This document shows positions 8,290-18,093 of a stretch of DNA of 64,000 nt, one piece after another; within the stretch, counting starts at the first letter, position 1, and the number at the start of each line of letters is the position of its first letter. The stretch is from an uncultured Bacilli bacterium. Its GTDB lineage: Bacteria > Bacillota_I > Bacilli_A > RF39 > UBA660. The translations under genes were made by a program, and so were the position numbers. Location of the stretch: positions 1 to 64,000 of the forward strand of contig CANQRX010000001.1 in assembly GCA_947626425.1 (NCBI GenBank), read 5' to 3'. The notes under the pieces are model-generated. The model ran no database searches. It worked only from the letters and a program-made list of their open reading frames with translations, and had not been told where the DNA came from.

Positions 8290-9063
8290 TTATAACTTAA
8301 AAAGTATTTTAAACAAATGAACAAAATTTTCATAAGACAGTTCTTCCGCCCGAACATTATCACTAAATCCCATTTTTTGGAGTTCTGATGCAATAACTAA
8401 GTAATCATCTTGTAAATTATTTTTTAAAGTTTTCCGTTTTTGGCGAAAAGCCTTTTTTACAAACTTTTCAAAATCATCAATGTTTATCTTTTCAATATTA
8501 GCTTTTTTGGTAAACGAAACAATGGCACTGTCGACATTAGGGACTGGCTCAAAACACTTAGCTAGAACTTCACCTTCAATTTTTATTTCAAAATAATGAT
8601 TCAAAAACACTGTAAAAAATCCATAATCATGACTTTTTGGATGCGCCGCAAATCTTAGGGCTACTTCTTTTTGAACAAGTAAAACCATCTTGGTGGGAAT
8701 AATATTTTTTATAAGGTGATCGATAATAGGTGTTGTAATATAATAAGGAATATTAGCCACGACAAAAAGTTGATGATAATTAAAAGCTTTTAAATTAGCT
8801 AAATCATTTGTCAAAAAATCTTGATAAATAACTTCTAAATTAGGCAATTTTTCCAAATATGGTTTCATTCTTAAATCAATTTCATACGCCAAAACGGGAC
8901 AATCTTTTAAAACCAAATATTTAGTTAAAGCACCCATTCCCGGCCCGATTTCTAAAAGTAAATCATCTTTTGTAACAGTAACTAAATCAGCTATCTTTTT
9001 TAAAATAGTTTCATCTTTCAAAAAATTTTGCCCTAAACTTTTTTTTGCTTTAACACTTTTCAT
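8290..9063 (-). CDS. rsmA: 16S rRNA dimethyladenosine transferase
   Basis: 257 residues. The SAM-binding motif LEIGPGMGALTKYL lies near residue 40 and the adenine-methylase motif NIPYYITTPII near 104. RsmA (KsgA) dimethylates two adjacent adenines at the 3' end of 16S rRNA during small-subunit maturation. The start KSLGQNFLKD is the classical family N-terminus. It overlaps the end of the upstream double-psi-barrel gene by 4 bp. The rnmV (primase-like ribonuclease M5) gene that sits between yabE and rsmA in Bacillus is absent. Confidence 0.96.
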   Translation of the reverse strand: MKSVKAKKSLGQNFLKDETILKKIADLVTVTKDDLLLEIGPGMGALTKYLVLKDCPVLAYEIDLRMKPYLEKLPNLEVIYQDFLTNDLANLKAFNYHQLFVVANIPYYITTPIIDHLIKNIIPTKMVLLVQKEVALRFAAHPKSHDYGFFTVFLNHYFEIKIEGEVLAKCFEPVPNVDSAIVSFTKKANIEKINIDDFEKFVKKAFRQKRKTLKNNLQDDYLVIASELQKMGFSDNVRAEELSYENFVHLFKILFKL

Positions 9064-9605
9064 TGCCTAGTCCAACCTTCTCTTAAAATATCATATGAAA
9101 CATATTTACGACCCACATAAGTTCGAGCATAATTTTCATTCGGTGTTAATAAGTCTAAATCAGTTCCTAATACCCCGCGATCTAAAACAATCGCAATAAC
9201 AGGTTCATTATTAACTGTATAATTATTAAGTCTTACAACCGTTCCACACGCGATTGATGTACTAGAAGCTACAATTCTTACTTGCCCATAATCAGCATCA
9301 ACATAAGTATCCGTTCCATCTTTAACATAATAACTTGGTTTACACGCTAAAGTACCATTACACAAAGGGCAATCCGCACTATAACCAGTTAAATCACCAG
9401 AATAAGTCATTAAAGGTCGATATATATCATTTTTTTGTTCCTCTTCTAAACGCATCGCCATTAAATTCAAATTAATAACGCGATTATTTGCCCCACTGTA
9501 AATTTCTGTTGTATTAGTTTCTACTTTTAAATTAGCTAACAAAATAAAAAAAATTAAAAAGAATGTTTTAACAATATAATTAGCTAATAATCTGATTTTT
9601 CGCAA
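9060..9605 (-). CDS. secreted double-psi beta-barrel / 3D-like protein at the yabE position
   Basis: About 181 residues with an N-terminal membrane or signal segment (NYIVKTFFLIFFILLANLKV). The C-terminal half resembles the 3D/RlpA double-psi barrel: CGTVVRLNNY, then PVIAIVLDRGVLGTDLDLL with conserved Asp residues. It probably acts on peptidoglycan outside the membrane. Location directly upstream of rsmA is where Bacillus has yabE, a resuscitation-factor-like 3D protein. The start is probably TTG at 9605, six bases after GAGGTGG; another TTG at 9620 is possible. The CPLCNG...LACKP cysteines may form a disulfide. Confidence 0.65.
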   Translation of the reverse strand: MRKIRLLANYIVKTFFLIFFILLANLKVETNTTEIYSGANNRVINLNLMAMRLEEEQKNDIYRPLMTYSGDLTGYSADCPLCNGTLACKPSYYVKDGTDTYVDADYGQVRIVASSTSIACGTVVRLNNYTVNNEPVIAIVLDRGVLGTDLDLLTPNENYARTYVGRKYVSYDILREGWTRQ

Positions 9606-10135
9606 AATCAACCACCTCAACTAACAAAGTCATTATAACAAAAAAAAGAATGTTAGTCAAAAACCGACAAAAAAAGACGGAGTCTAAAAGTATCGGAAAA
9701 TACAAAAAGGTAATATAATATTGCTAAAATAAGCATAGTAATGTAGTTCTCTTAAAAAGATATTATCATAAATTTTAAAAATTTAGTAACCAAAATTTTG
9801 TCTAATTAAAAATATAGTTTTGAATAATCTCGTCATAAATCGAAAAATTATTTATTTCAGTATTACTATTAAGACATTGGCTTTTTCTTTTTCTTTAGAT
9901 ATTCGTTATATTGCTTATACTACATAAATAGTGCATTTTTATTTATTCCGATAAATTTGTACTCCGTCCAAAAAAACATTATTGATCAAATATAAATATT
10001 AGATGACTCAATTTAAGAAAAGATTTATTAAAGGCTAGCGCTTCGAAAGTATTCTTTACTAGGTCTTAGGTTTACAATTTCATTTCTTTTAACCGTCTTT
10101 GAAAGCTAGGACTATATATTCGACTAAAAATTGCT
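9606..10135. other. 530-bp intergenic stretch without a recognisable gene
   Basis: AT-rich sequence between the yabE-position gene and the accessory block. I see no RNA gene. On the minus strand around 9880-9960 short frames encode a Lys-rich fragment (YKQYNEYLKKKKKPMS) broken by stops, perhaps debris of a lost gene. It is the left junction of the 13-kb accessory block. Confidence 0.4.
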
Positions 10136-10783
10136 TTATCCGAAACTAAACGGTACAGCAATGTTAAGTACAAAAGCCAATGCAACGCCTATCCCTATCA
10201 TAATTACGGTGTTTATTAAAGATTGACGCTTCATAACGACACATCCGCATAAAAATGTTAACGCTTCCAAAAGAGAACGGCTATGAAAATATCCAATTCC
10301 ATACCCAAATGACATATTAAAAAGGACAGCTATTATTCCTGCGGAAAGAAACAGCGATATTCTGCTTTGTCCTTTCGCATACCAACAAATAAAAGCAAGC
10401 AACGGAGAAACAACGGTAAAGCCAATCCAAATAAGCGCATAACTTTTTGGAAAAAAACCAGCTATGAATGTTGAATATAAATAATAGCTAAAAATCATCC
10501 CTGCAAAGAACAAGAATACATTGATTGCTGCCCTTATTGGTGATAAACTGTAAATCGAAATACATACAGCAATAAATACCCATATGGCAAACCGTCCTAA
10601 AAAATTTGTCACATCCAAATATTGAAGAAAAATAGGTAAATGATTGATAGGGACAGTATCCAAAAATTTTGAAAGCACTCCCAATGTAATTCCCAAAAGC
10701 CCTATGGATGCTGTATTTATTATTTGTTTTTTTAGTGAAATTTTCTTTTCTACACATCGTATATTATTCAAAAAATTCAACAT
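10136..10783 (-). CDS. DUF6518-like multi-pass membrane protein
   Basis: About 215 residues and six or more hydrophobic segments, with GLLGITLGVLSKFLDT near the start and 'SFGYGIGYFHSRSLLEAL' near 165. This resembles the DUF6518 family of uncharacterised membrane proteins; assignment is by memory of the motif pattern. The start is the ATG at 10783, nine bases after GGAGG; an open frame upstream is not needed. Base composition is slightly richer in GC than its neighbours, suggesting acquisition. It stands alone between gene debris, and no partner is evident. Confidence 0.65.
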   Translation of the reverse strand: MLNFLNNIRCVEKKISLKKQIINTASIGLLGITLGVLSKFLDTVPINHLPIFLQYLDVTNFLGRFAIWVFIAVCISIYSLSPIRAAINVFLFFAGMIFSYYLYSTFIAGFFPKSYALIWIGFTVVSPLLAFICWYAKGQSRISLFLSAGIIAVLFNMSFGYGIGYFHSRSLLEALTFLCGCVVMKRQSLINTVIMIGIGVALAFVLNIAVPFSFG

Positions 10784-10936
10784 AAATGTACAGCCTCCAT
10801 TACCTATACAAATTCTAAATAAGCATAATAACGGCGGAAATACCACAATATGTATCTCCCACTCGATAATATTATACACCTGGATTTTGAAGATATCTAC
10901 CTCAAGCAACGATTTTCTCGCCGGAAATATTTCCGA

Positions 10937-11250
10937 CTATACTGCCAACTTTATGACTTCTTGCAAAATCAAATCTTTAATTAAATCATCACTATTAAAA
11001 CCACCATCTTGTCTAACATAATGACCATATTTAACAATATTATCTAAATTGATAACTTGATAATCTGCTAAATGTTTGGTAAGTCTTTCAAAAGATTCAT
11101 AACCTGAACTTTTAATACCTTATTTTTCCGTAGGCATATATCTAATAAGGGTTTTAAATATCTTATCTAAAATATTTTTATCATAAGCTTCAGTAATTAA
11201 TTTAGGAATATCAAGTAATTGATTATTTTTAATAACATTAACATTTTTTT
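10937..11250 (-). pseudogene. gene remnant of unknown family
   Basis: On the minus strand one frame reads 'NNQLLDIPKLITEAYDKN', continues to RYMPTEK, hits TAA (about 11121), and then carries on in the same frame as SSGYESFERLTKHLADYQ to a TAG at 10937-10939. There is no start codon at the 5' end. It looks like the C-terminal piece of a decayed gene with an internal stop. The family was not recognised. Confidence 0.5.
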
Positions 11251-11356
11251 ACATTCCTTTCTAATTTCAATATTAAGCCACAAATTACAATGAAAAATTT
11301 TTACTTTTTTGGCAATAAGATTTACATAATATCAAAATTCAATGTTAAAACTTACT

Positions 11357-12217
11357 CTATTTTTTAGTCATTATAAATATAAAAACAATTAATAAAACTA
11401 TAAAGATTATTAACCAAGGAACTATTAAAATAAATTTCATTAATTTTTTCTTCTTCTCTGGCATAGAATTCCACTGTTCTAAAGATGTTTTTAGAGGATG
11501 TTTAAATTTTTCTTTTATTAGTTTCACATTTTCATCTACTTTTATATAAAATTCATTTCCAAAATTATTTTTAACCCATTCTTTGTCATAAAATTTATTT
11601 GTTTTATTATATGAATAATTTTTGGTCAAATTGTACGATTTATTAACTAGATACGATGAACTATATTCACTTCTATCTAAATATAACAATAATGCAACAA
11701 TTCCATCACTTATATTTTCATAATTTTCTTTTAAATAACAACAATATTCGTCTTTAGCATCTATAACTACATTAGATTTTAAAGCTTCACCAATTTGGGT
11801 TTCACCATCATATATAGGAAAATGTCTAATATATCCATCTTCTATTGAATAACAAAAATATTGTTTATCATTTATTTCTATAACATATCTATTATCCCAT
11901 ATTGCTTTTTCTTCATAATATATTTTAATTATATTTTTATCAGAAATAAATAGTAATTGATTAAATTTTTGTTTACCAGCTATTAAAAATTTCATTGGAA
12001 TAAGTTCTTCTTTAAAATTTTCGATGTATTTATAATCTGTTGTATATATTTCATTTTCATTTGGATCAACTATTTTAATACTTCTTAGTTTTTCTAAATT
12101 TAAGGGCTCATTAATTGAAACAAAAGGTAATTTTGCTTTATATTGCAATGTATCATTATACTTTATTTCAAATTCATTTTTTCCATCACTTGGAATCTGT
12201 ATCACACTTATTTTCAT
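11357..12217 (-). CDS. hypothetical tail-anchored protein
   Basis: 286 residues, unrecognised. Most of the protein is hydrophilic and beta-rich, with repeated Tyr/Asn-rich segments such as YNLTKNYSYNKTNKFYDKEW. The C-terminus is basic (PEKKKKLMKF) followed by a single strongly hydrophobic stretch of about 22 residues and MTKK at the end, so it is probably anchored in the membrane by its tail with the bulk in the cytoplasm. A good ribosome site (GGAGGAGATAAAG) precedes the ATG. It sits in the accessory block between a gene remnant and an AAA ATPase. Confidence 0.75.
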   Translation of the reverse strand: MKISVIQIPSDGKNEFEIKYNDTLQYKAKLPFVSINEPLNLEKLRSIKIVDPNENEIYTTDYKYIENFKEELIPMKFLIAGKQKFNQLLFISDKNIIKIYYEEKAIWDNRYVIEINDKQYFCYSIEDGYIRHFPIYDGETQIGEALKSNVVIDAKDEYCCYLKENYENISDGIVALLLYLDRSEYSSSYLVNKSYNLTKNYSYNKTNKFYDKEWVKNNFGNEFYIKVDENVKLIKEKFKHPLKTSLEQWNSMPEKKKKLMKFILIVPWLIIFIVLLIVFIFIMTKK

Positions 12218-12418
12218 CTTTATCTCCTCCCATAATGTAACTATTCTCCATATATTTGTACATTATTTTTATAAAAAGAAAAAGGGTAATTTAATAATTA
12301 ATCACTTAATCTTAATTAGACAAGTAAATGCAATCAATAAGATTAGAAATATCTTGGAAAAGTAAAAGCAATTAAAAATTGGCATTTAAATAGGATTAAT
12401 CACCTATTCTTCCATTTT

Positions 12419-14068
12419 TTATCTAACAATACATTTTTTCCCACAGAATACTAAAGCATATTCATGGATATTTGCAACTTTATCTAATTGTAACTCTTTA
12501 TAATATCCTTTTTCTTTCATTTGTTTCTTGGCTTTTTTGGCCATATTTTCCATTTCACTTTCTTTATCACTTATTTTAAATTCCATTATACATCCAAACG
12601 TCCGATCAACACTTTCAATTAATACATCGAATCTTCCTTTTCCTGCTTCTCGGTTTGACTTAACTATATAATTATGACTTATAAAAGAACCTAATAATCC
12701 GATAATATAACCATGATAAAAACTTTCTTTTTTATCATAATAACTTATACTTGCAAGTAATTTATTGATATATTCTTCAATAACATTTTTATTATCTAAT
12801 ATTAAAGCTCTTGTAAAATTCTTATATGTATCAAACTGATTTATAACTTTTTGAAATGTTATTTTCTGAATCATTTCTATTAAATCACTTCTAACTTCTT
12901 CATTTGGTATACGATACATCTTATAAGTTAATTTAGTTATTTCATCATATACATTTTTATCAAAAGTTAAATAACCACTCATAAACATTAAACTTAAAAT
13001 GCTATTAATATTTTCAGAATCATGAAAATCTAAATAAGTTATTTGTTTATTATATGTAAAACTTATACTTTCTCCTTGCAATAATTTTTCGACTTCAATT
13101 TTATCTTCTTCACTTATTTTACTTAATAAATCTTTAATTAAATCATTACTTGAAGTATTTATCCAATAAGGCTCAATTACTTTTTTACTAGCATAACTTA
13201 AAATACTCCATGGATTATAAATACTTACTCCCCCAATATTGTAACCATCATAATTATTTTTAACTTCCTTAGTTAATTCTAATCCATAATATTCTAATAA
13301 TTCTTTAGTTTCCTTTTCGGTAAAACCAAAAGCCTCATTATAAGTAGGAGTCATCATATCAATAACATCAGGATTATTTAAGTCACTGAAAATTGATTCT
13401 TTGCTTACTCTTAAAACGCCCGTTAATACTCCAAACTTTAATGAATCGTTTCCTTTTAAACAACTTGAAAAAACACTTCTGATTAAACTTACTATTTCAT
13501 CATAAAAACCTTTCAAATAACCATATTGAATAGGAACATCGTATTCATCAATTAAGATTATTACTTTTTGGTGATGATATTCTTCTAACCAATTAGATAA
13601 ATATTTTAAGGTTCGTTCGTAATCAGTTTTTTTAGCCGTTTTGTCGATAAAAGAATTAAAAATCAAAGCCTGACTTTCACTTAAATAATCTAACAAATAC
13701 GTTTTCTTTTCATAAACATCAGCAATGATATTTTTAAATTCTTCATAAGTGCTATCAAAATCATCTCTTTTTAGATCTTTAAAATCTAAATTAATAACAG
13801 GGTAGTTACTTAATTCTTTATAATAAGGACTTTGCGATATGTATAATCCCTTAAATAAATCTTTGTTAATTTCTTTTTTATCAATATCAAAAAAATGTTC
13901 TAACATTGAGATAAACAAACTTTTTCCAAACCTTCTAGGTCTTGTATATAGTACAACATCACTGCCATTTTCTAATAATTCCTCAATAGACGCAGTTTTA
14001 TCAACATAATAACAATTTTCTTGAATTAATTTCTGAAAATTATCTTTTCCTATTGGTATTGACTTCAT
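12419..14068 (-). CDS. AAA-ATPase-like protein with C-terminal PD-(D/E)XK-type domain
   Basis: 549 residues. The N-terminal AAA-ATPase_like domain starts IPIGKDNFQKLI and has the odd P-loop YTRPRRFGKSLFISML near residue 40 and Walker B VIILIDEYDVPI near 170. The C-terminus carries a PDDEXK_9-type region: GKGRFDVLIESVDRTFGCIM, then EFKISDKES, where the D-...-ExK residues are in place. Proteins of this kind are very common in gut Firmicutes and Bacteroidetes; a mobile or defence role is often suspected but unproven. The ATG follows AGAGGGATAAT. It lies in the accessory block near the AbiE pair. Confidence 0.9.
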   Translation of the reverse strand: MKSIPIGKDNFQKLIQENCYYVDKTASIEELLENGSDVVLYTRPRRFGKSLFISMLEHFFDIDKKEINKDLFKGLYISQSPYYKELSNYPVINLDFKDLKRDDFDSTYEEFKNIIADVYEKKTYLLDYLSESQALIFNSFIDKTAKKTDYERTLKYLSNWLEEYHHQKVIILIDEYDVPIQYGYLKGFYDEIVSLIRSVFSSCLKGNDSLKFGVLTGVLRVSKESIFSDLNNPDVIDMMTPTYNEAFGFTEKETKELLEYYGLELTKEVKNNYDGYNIGGVSIYNPWSILSYASKKVIEPYWINTSSNDLIKDLLSKISEEDKIEVEKLLQGESISFTYNKQITYLDFHDSENINSILSLMFMSGYLTFDKNVYDEITKLTYKMYRIPNEEVRSDLIEMIQKITFQKVINQFDTYKNFTRALILDNKNVIEEYINKLLASISYYDKKESFYHGYIIGLLGSFISHNYIVKSNREAGKGRFDVLIESVDRTFGCIMEFKISDKESEMENMAKKAKKQMKEKGYYKELQLDKVANIHEYALVFCGKKCIVR

Positions 14069-14447
14069 ATTATCCCTCTTTTCTTGCTATAATTTTAACA
14101 AATATTATTTTAAAGCTCAAGAGAAGGAAAAAAATGATTAGCACAGTAGGTCACCCTATGTAACCATCTCTACCATCCTCTTCTTTTACTTAATTTAGGT
14201 AACGGCTATTAACCGAAAATATTTCATTTCACTCCAAGGTAGAAACATTATGCTATTCTTACTATATTGCAACAACCGATAACTCTCTAATAAGTAAGTC
14301 ATGTTCTTATCATAGTTTTTATAATTTTATTTTGAATATTTTTACTTTTAAAGTTGAGGAACCATCATTGGTTAAATCCATAATCATTACCCAAATGATT
14401 AACTACTTGCAAAATCTCAAAAGAACTCACCAAGATTAAAACAAAAA
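14069..14447. other. intergenic region, no gene seen
   Basis: About 380 bp between the AAA/PD-(D/E)XK gene and a small gene on the same strand. Both strands are cut by frequent stops. I see no clear hairpin terminator or RNA gene; composition is slightly less AT-rich around 14150-14250, compatible with decayed sequence. Confidence 0.4.
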
Positions 14448-14684
14448 TTAATGTTTCAAATACTTCATTCTTTTTCTTAATTCCTTTATCAGACTTTTAA
14501 TCCTTTTTTTACTATCTAAATCTTTTTCATCGACTTTTTTTAATAGTAACTCTTCCATATGATTAATCAAGTTTTCCTGATATTCTTCAAATTCTTCTAA
14601 CATCATATCTTCAATTGAATTTATATTTAATTTTCCTTCATTAACACTTGATATAAATTTATTTTCTAAATTATTTTGTTCCAT
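14448..14684 (-). CDS. small acidic hypothetical protein
   Basis: About 78 residues, strongly helical and charged (EDMMLEEFEEYQENLINHME, then LDSKKRIKSLIKELRKRM). No membrane segment and no recognised family. I chose the ATG at 14684, seven bases after AGGAGTG; an upstream ATG at 14702 lacks a ribosome site. It lies about 85 bp downstream of the DUF4143 ATPase on the same strand and may be its cotranscribed partner, but this is only context. Confidence 0.6.
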   Translation of the reverse strand: MEQNNLENKFISSVNEGKLNINSIEDMMLEEFEEYQENLINHMEELLLKKVDEKDLDSKKRIKSLIKELRKRMKYLKH

Positions 14685-14769
14685 ACACTCACTCCTAAAC
14701 ATAATTTTATTTCAAAATTTTTTTAAATAATCATTACCCCCATTTGAAATTTTATAAATTGAAACTCTT

Positions 14770-15978
14770 TTATTTTTCATCTTCTAATAACCAATCAATT
14801 ATATTAATTATTTTTATCCCGTTATAATCATTAATTACTAGCTTATCCAAAGTTAATATAATTTTTTGGTAATTATCATTTATACTTTCTAAACTTCGAA
14901 GTTCCCTTAATTTAACTTGTTCATCTAACAAAGTTTGAGTTACTTGATAATATATTATATTATGAGGATTTTCGGCAATAAAATCAACTTCATATTCACT
15001 TAATTTACCGATATTAACCTTGTAGCCTCTCCTAAGTAATTCTAAATACACAATATTTTCTAATATATGTCCTTCATCTACATTTCTATATCCTAAAATA
15101 ATGTTTCTAATGCCAATATCGGAAATATAATATTTTCCAAGAGTTTTTAAAAGGGCTTTATTTCTAATATCAGCACGGAAAGCTTTATACACGATAAAAG
15201 ATTTTTCTAACATATTTAAATAATTATCAATTGTTTGATGATTAGATTTTACAACTATTTTATTGCTATTTAAATAATTACTTATTTTTACGGAAGAAAT
15301 AGGACTACCAATATTGTTCACTACATATTTTAATATATTTTCTAAAAGTATTGGGTCTTTTATGTTATTCCTATCAATTATATCTTTCTTTACAATAGAA
15401 TTATATATATCTGTTAAATAAGATAAAGTTAATTCATCATTATTTTTTATTAAAGTTACAGCTGGTAATCCACCATATTTTAAATATTCTTTAAATTTAT
15501 CATCCAAATTGTTATTATCATAATTATTAAATATTAAATACTCTTTAAATGAAAGAGGATAAATTTTTATTTCTATATACCTTCCTGATAAAAGTGTCGA
15601 CAATTCCGATGACAAAAGATAAGCATTAGAACCTGTTATATAAATATCTATATCAAAATCAACCTTAAAAGAATTAATAGCTTTTTCCCAAGATTCAACA
15701 TTTTGGACCTCATCTAACAATAAATACATTTTGTTGTTATTTATTTTTTCTTTTACATAATTATATAAATCACGATAAGTATTTATATCATCAAACAAGC
15801 CAGATTCAAAGTTTATATAAATTATATTTTTTTCTTCAACACCATTATTTAATAAGTAATCTTTAAACATCAATAATAATGTCGATTTACCGCACCGTCT
15901 AACTCCAGTTATTACCTTTATAAAATCAGTATCCTTGGCATTAACCATTCGGTTTAAATACGTTTCTCTTATTATCAT
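14770..15978 (-). CDS. AAA_14 / DUF4143 ATP-binding protein
   Basis: About 402 residues. N-terminal AAA_14 domain: VITGVRRCGKSTLLLMFKDY near 20-40 and Walker B MYLLLDEVQNVESWEKA, then DIYITGSNAYLLSSELSTLL. The C-terminal DUF4143 region includes LENIVYLELLRRGYKVNIGK and the nuclease-like YEVDFIAEN. This is a widespread prokaryotic family with unknown function. The ATG at 15978 follows AGGTGATAAA; the longer frame has no ribosome site. A second, divergent family member is at 28836-30134. Confidence 0.9.
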   Translation of the reverse strand: MIIRETYLNRMVNAKDTDFIKVITGVRRCGKSTLLLMFKDYLLNNGVEEKNIIYINFESGLFDDINTYRDLYNYVKEKINNNKMYLLLDEVQNVESWEKAINSFKVDFDIDIYITGSNAYLLSSELSTLLSGRYIEIKIYPLSFKEYLIFNNYDNNNLDDKFKEYLKYGGLPAVTLIKNNDELTLSYLTDIYNSIVKKDIIDRNNIKDPILLENILKYVVNNIGSPISSVKISNYLNSNKIVVKSNHQTIDNYLNMLEKSFIVYKAFRADIRNKALLKTLGKYYISDIGIRNIILGYRNVDEGHILENIVYLELLRRGYKVNIGKLSEYEVDFIAENPHNIIYYQVTQTLLDEQVKLRELRSLESINDNYQKIILTLDKLVINDYNGIKIINIIDWLLEDEK

Positions 15979-16082
15979 TTTATCACCTAAAAGCACTATA
16001 ACATAATCTAAAAAGTTTTGCAAGTTCATTAGCAAAACTTTTATTTTTCAAGTTTTTTGCAAACATATTTTAACAACTATCA

Positions 16083-16943
16083 TTATTTTAAATTATCAGT
16101 AATTTTAATAAAAAAATCACTACTCCATAAATCCAAACTTTTTAAATCCTTTATAAAGGGGATTACATCTTCTTTTGCATCAACATAATTTATTTCTTTA
16201 AATTTACTTCTTAATAAATCTTTTAAAATATCAAGATTAAAAGAATCACTGTCATTTATATATTTTGAATCAATTAATTTTCTCCTTATTAATTCTAAAT
16301 TAACATTAACATCATTCGCTAAGAAAAAGACATAATCATATAAATCTCTTCCCTTTGTTCTTTTTTGCCAATTTCGACATAAAATTGCATGAATTTTCCC
16401 CGCAAATAAAGATGATTTATCGTATATTCTTAATTGATGAGGACTGGGAAGTAATTTATATTGAATTTCATATGTAGCTCCAAATGGAGGATTAACATCT
16501 ATTTCAAATTTTACTTTGATATTTTTAAAAAGATGGTCATATTGTTTATTAACTTCATTCGGAAAAAAGTTTAAAATAAGTTCTAGGGTATCTCCTTTTA
16601 AAAAGGCAGAAGAAATATTAGTTTTATTATTTTTCTTCTTCGAACTTATCTCTAAATTTAAACCATAAGCTTTTAACTCATTTTCTATATAAACAAAGTA
16701 TTTACTTAAATCAAAATTTTTATTTGGTTTAATCAATGCAAAATCTAAATCTTCTGAAAATCTATCCAATTTATAAAAAATTCTTAAAGCTGTTCCTCCA
16801 TAAAAAGCTGCTTCATTAAAAAAACCACCTCGAGATAAACCAAGTAAAACAATTTCTTGGATGATTTCTTTTAAAGCATTTATCTCATCATTTATATTTT
16901 TTATTTCATAATGGCTAAGCATCTGGGTAATTACATCATTCAT
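16083..16943 (-). CDS. abiEii: AbiEii-type nucleotidyltransferase toxin
   Basis: 286 residues. The nucleotidyltransferase motif is FYGGTALRIFY near residue 48, then RFSEDLDFAL; C-terminal KGRDLYDYVFFL is also typical. AbiEii is the toxin of the AbiE type IV toxin-antitoxin and phage abortive-infection system; family members transfer nucleotides, in related cases onto tRNA acceptor ends. Its start overlaps the antitoxin stop by 4 bp (ATGA-type), a standard coupled arrangement. Sequence is complete and the active-site residues appear intact. Confidence 0.9.
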   Translation of the reverse strand: MNDVITQMLSHYEIKNINDEINALKEIIQEIVLLGLSRGGFFNEAAFYGGTALRIFYKLDRFSEDLDFALIKPNKNFDLSKYFVYIENELKAYGLNLEISSKKKNNKTNISSAFLKGDTLELILNFFPNEVNKQYDHLFKNIKVKFEIDVNPPFGATYEIQYKLLPSPHQLRIYDKSSLFAGKIHAILCRNWQKRTKGRDLYDYVFFLANDVNVNLELIRRKLIDSKYINDSDSFNLDILKDLLRSKFKEINYVDAKEDVIPFIKDLKSLDLWSSDFFIKITDNLK

Positions 16944-17527
16944 GGCAAATTTCTCCTTATATATTTAGATAACAATTTAACATTAGAACAATGATATAAT
17001 TTACTTAATTTTTCAATTTTATCAAAATTTAATTTATTAAATTCAATTTCATCTATTCGCAAGTCATTAAATAACATATTTTGAAGATTTGCATAATTTA
17101 GCAAAGGCGATAAAGTATAAAGTTTATCACAAAGAGCTTTCTCGGGACTAGCTATTTGATATGAATATTCCCCTTCAATTTTTAATAATATTTCTTCCGG
17201 GTAAGCTAAAGAAGGAATATCACGATACGTAAAAACACCAAAACTAGTATCAAACCTTTTTTTCTTTTTTTTACTAAAAGTTGCACAAGTAACTGTCATT
17301 ACTCTTTCCGGAATCAATCCGTAATATGATAAAGCATATTCAAAAGAAATATAAGATGGTCCATAAATAATTCCCGCTAAAAGATAACCTGGAGTATTTG
17401 GATCGGTTTCATATAATCCATTGACTATTTTATATAATTTTCCGGATTTCGCTTCACGAGATAATTTTGTGTTTGTATTCGCGTAATTAGAAAATTTTTC
17501 TTTAAAAATATTGCTAGTAATTATCAT
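16940..17527 (-). CDS. abiEi: AbiEi-type antitoxin (DNA-binding)
   Basis: About 195 residues. The N-terminal winged-helix part (RSG/REAKSGKLYKIVNGLYET) and the core YLLAGIIYGPSYISFEYALS, then YGLIPERVMTVTCAT, are characteristic of AbiEi. In the AbiE system this protein both neutralises the toxin and represses the operon by binding inverted repeats near the promoter. The ATG at 17527 has the ribosome site GAGGTGAAAAT. An inverted repeat overlapping a good -10 box lies just upstream (17542-17558). Confidence 0.88.
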   Translation of the reverse strand: MIITSNIFKEKFSNYANTNTKLSREAKSGKLYKIVNGLYETDPNTPGYLLAGIIYGPSYISFEYALSYYGLIPERVMTVTCATFSKKKKKRFDTSFGVFTYRDIPSLAYPEEILLKIEGEYSYQIASPEKALCDKLYTLSPLLNYANLQNMLFNDLRIDEIEFNKLNFDKIEKLSKLYHCSNVKLLSKYIRRNLP

Positions 17528-17541
17528 ATTTTCACCTCTTT

Positions 17542-17575
17542 TTATCATTTTACGATAATTTATGGTGAAAATCAA
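17542..17575 (-). promoter_or_regulatory. promoter with overlapping inverted-repeat operator for the AbiE operon
   Basis: Minus strand: TTGATT (17570-17575), 17-base spacer, TAAAAT (17547-17552). The inverted repeat TTATC-7-GATAA (17542-17558) covers the -10 box exactly. AbiEi antitoxins are known to autorepress through inverted repeats, so this is a likely operator. Confidence 0.65.
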
Positions 17576-17652
17576 TGAAAAATTAAAATTTTTCAAATAG
17601 TTAAAGAGCTAATTATAAGTCTATTTTGAAACAAAAAATTCATCACTAACCG

Positions 17653-18093
17653 TCACTCAAAAAATTTTAATTGTCCCCTATACATTTGAGTATATTCCTT
17701 TCCTTGACTTCTTACATAATTTTGAATTTGTTTTTCATTTCCGTACTTACCTACCGTTCCTACAAAATATCCAGCAGTCCACAGATTACCTCCCCATAAT
17801 TTTTCTTTTACACATGGACATAATCTATATATCTCCTTTGCCGTTATACTTTTTATTATTCTTACTATTTTTCGTGGAGCCAATCTTGGTATTGACTGTA
17901 TCAAAAAATGCAAATAATCGCCATCTGTTCCTATTTCAACTATATTTATTTCATACCGCTTAGATATTTCTTTACACGTTTGGATTAATACTTTATCAAC
18001 TGAATCATCAAAAATTACTCTCCTATATTTTGCAGGACACACATAGTGATATAATAAAATGCTCACATCATGAGCTAGTACATAATTACTCAT
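17653..18093 (-). CDS. tnpA: IS200/IS605-like Y1 transposase TnpA, HUH motif altered
   Basis: About 146 residues. The family sequence is clear: YHYVCPAKYRRVIF, then EIGTDGDYLHFLIQSIPR, LWGGNLWTAGYFVGTVGKYG and the catalytic Tyr in QNYVRSQGKEY. The metal-binding HUH motif should read H-x-H; here it is Y-L-H, from a CAT to TAT change, so single-strand transposition may be abolished. The ATG at 18093 has the ribosome site AAAGGAG and overlaps the stop of the broken vanZ gene by eight bases. No IS200 left-end hairpin separates it from vanZ. It may be a decayed or domesticated copy. Confidence 0.85.
   Translation of the reverse strand: MSNYVLAHDVSILLYHYVCPAKYRRVIFDDSVDKVLIQTCKEISKRYEINIVEIGTDGDYLHFLIQSIPRLAPRKIVRIIKSITAKEIYRLCPCVKEKLWGGNLWTAGYFVGTVGKYGNEKQIQNYVRSQGKEYTQMYRGQLKFFE

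Noticed and set aside
9880..9960. Transposase or integrase fragment in the intergenic region
   Set aside because: Only a short Lys-rich fragment between stops; not enough to name a family.
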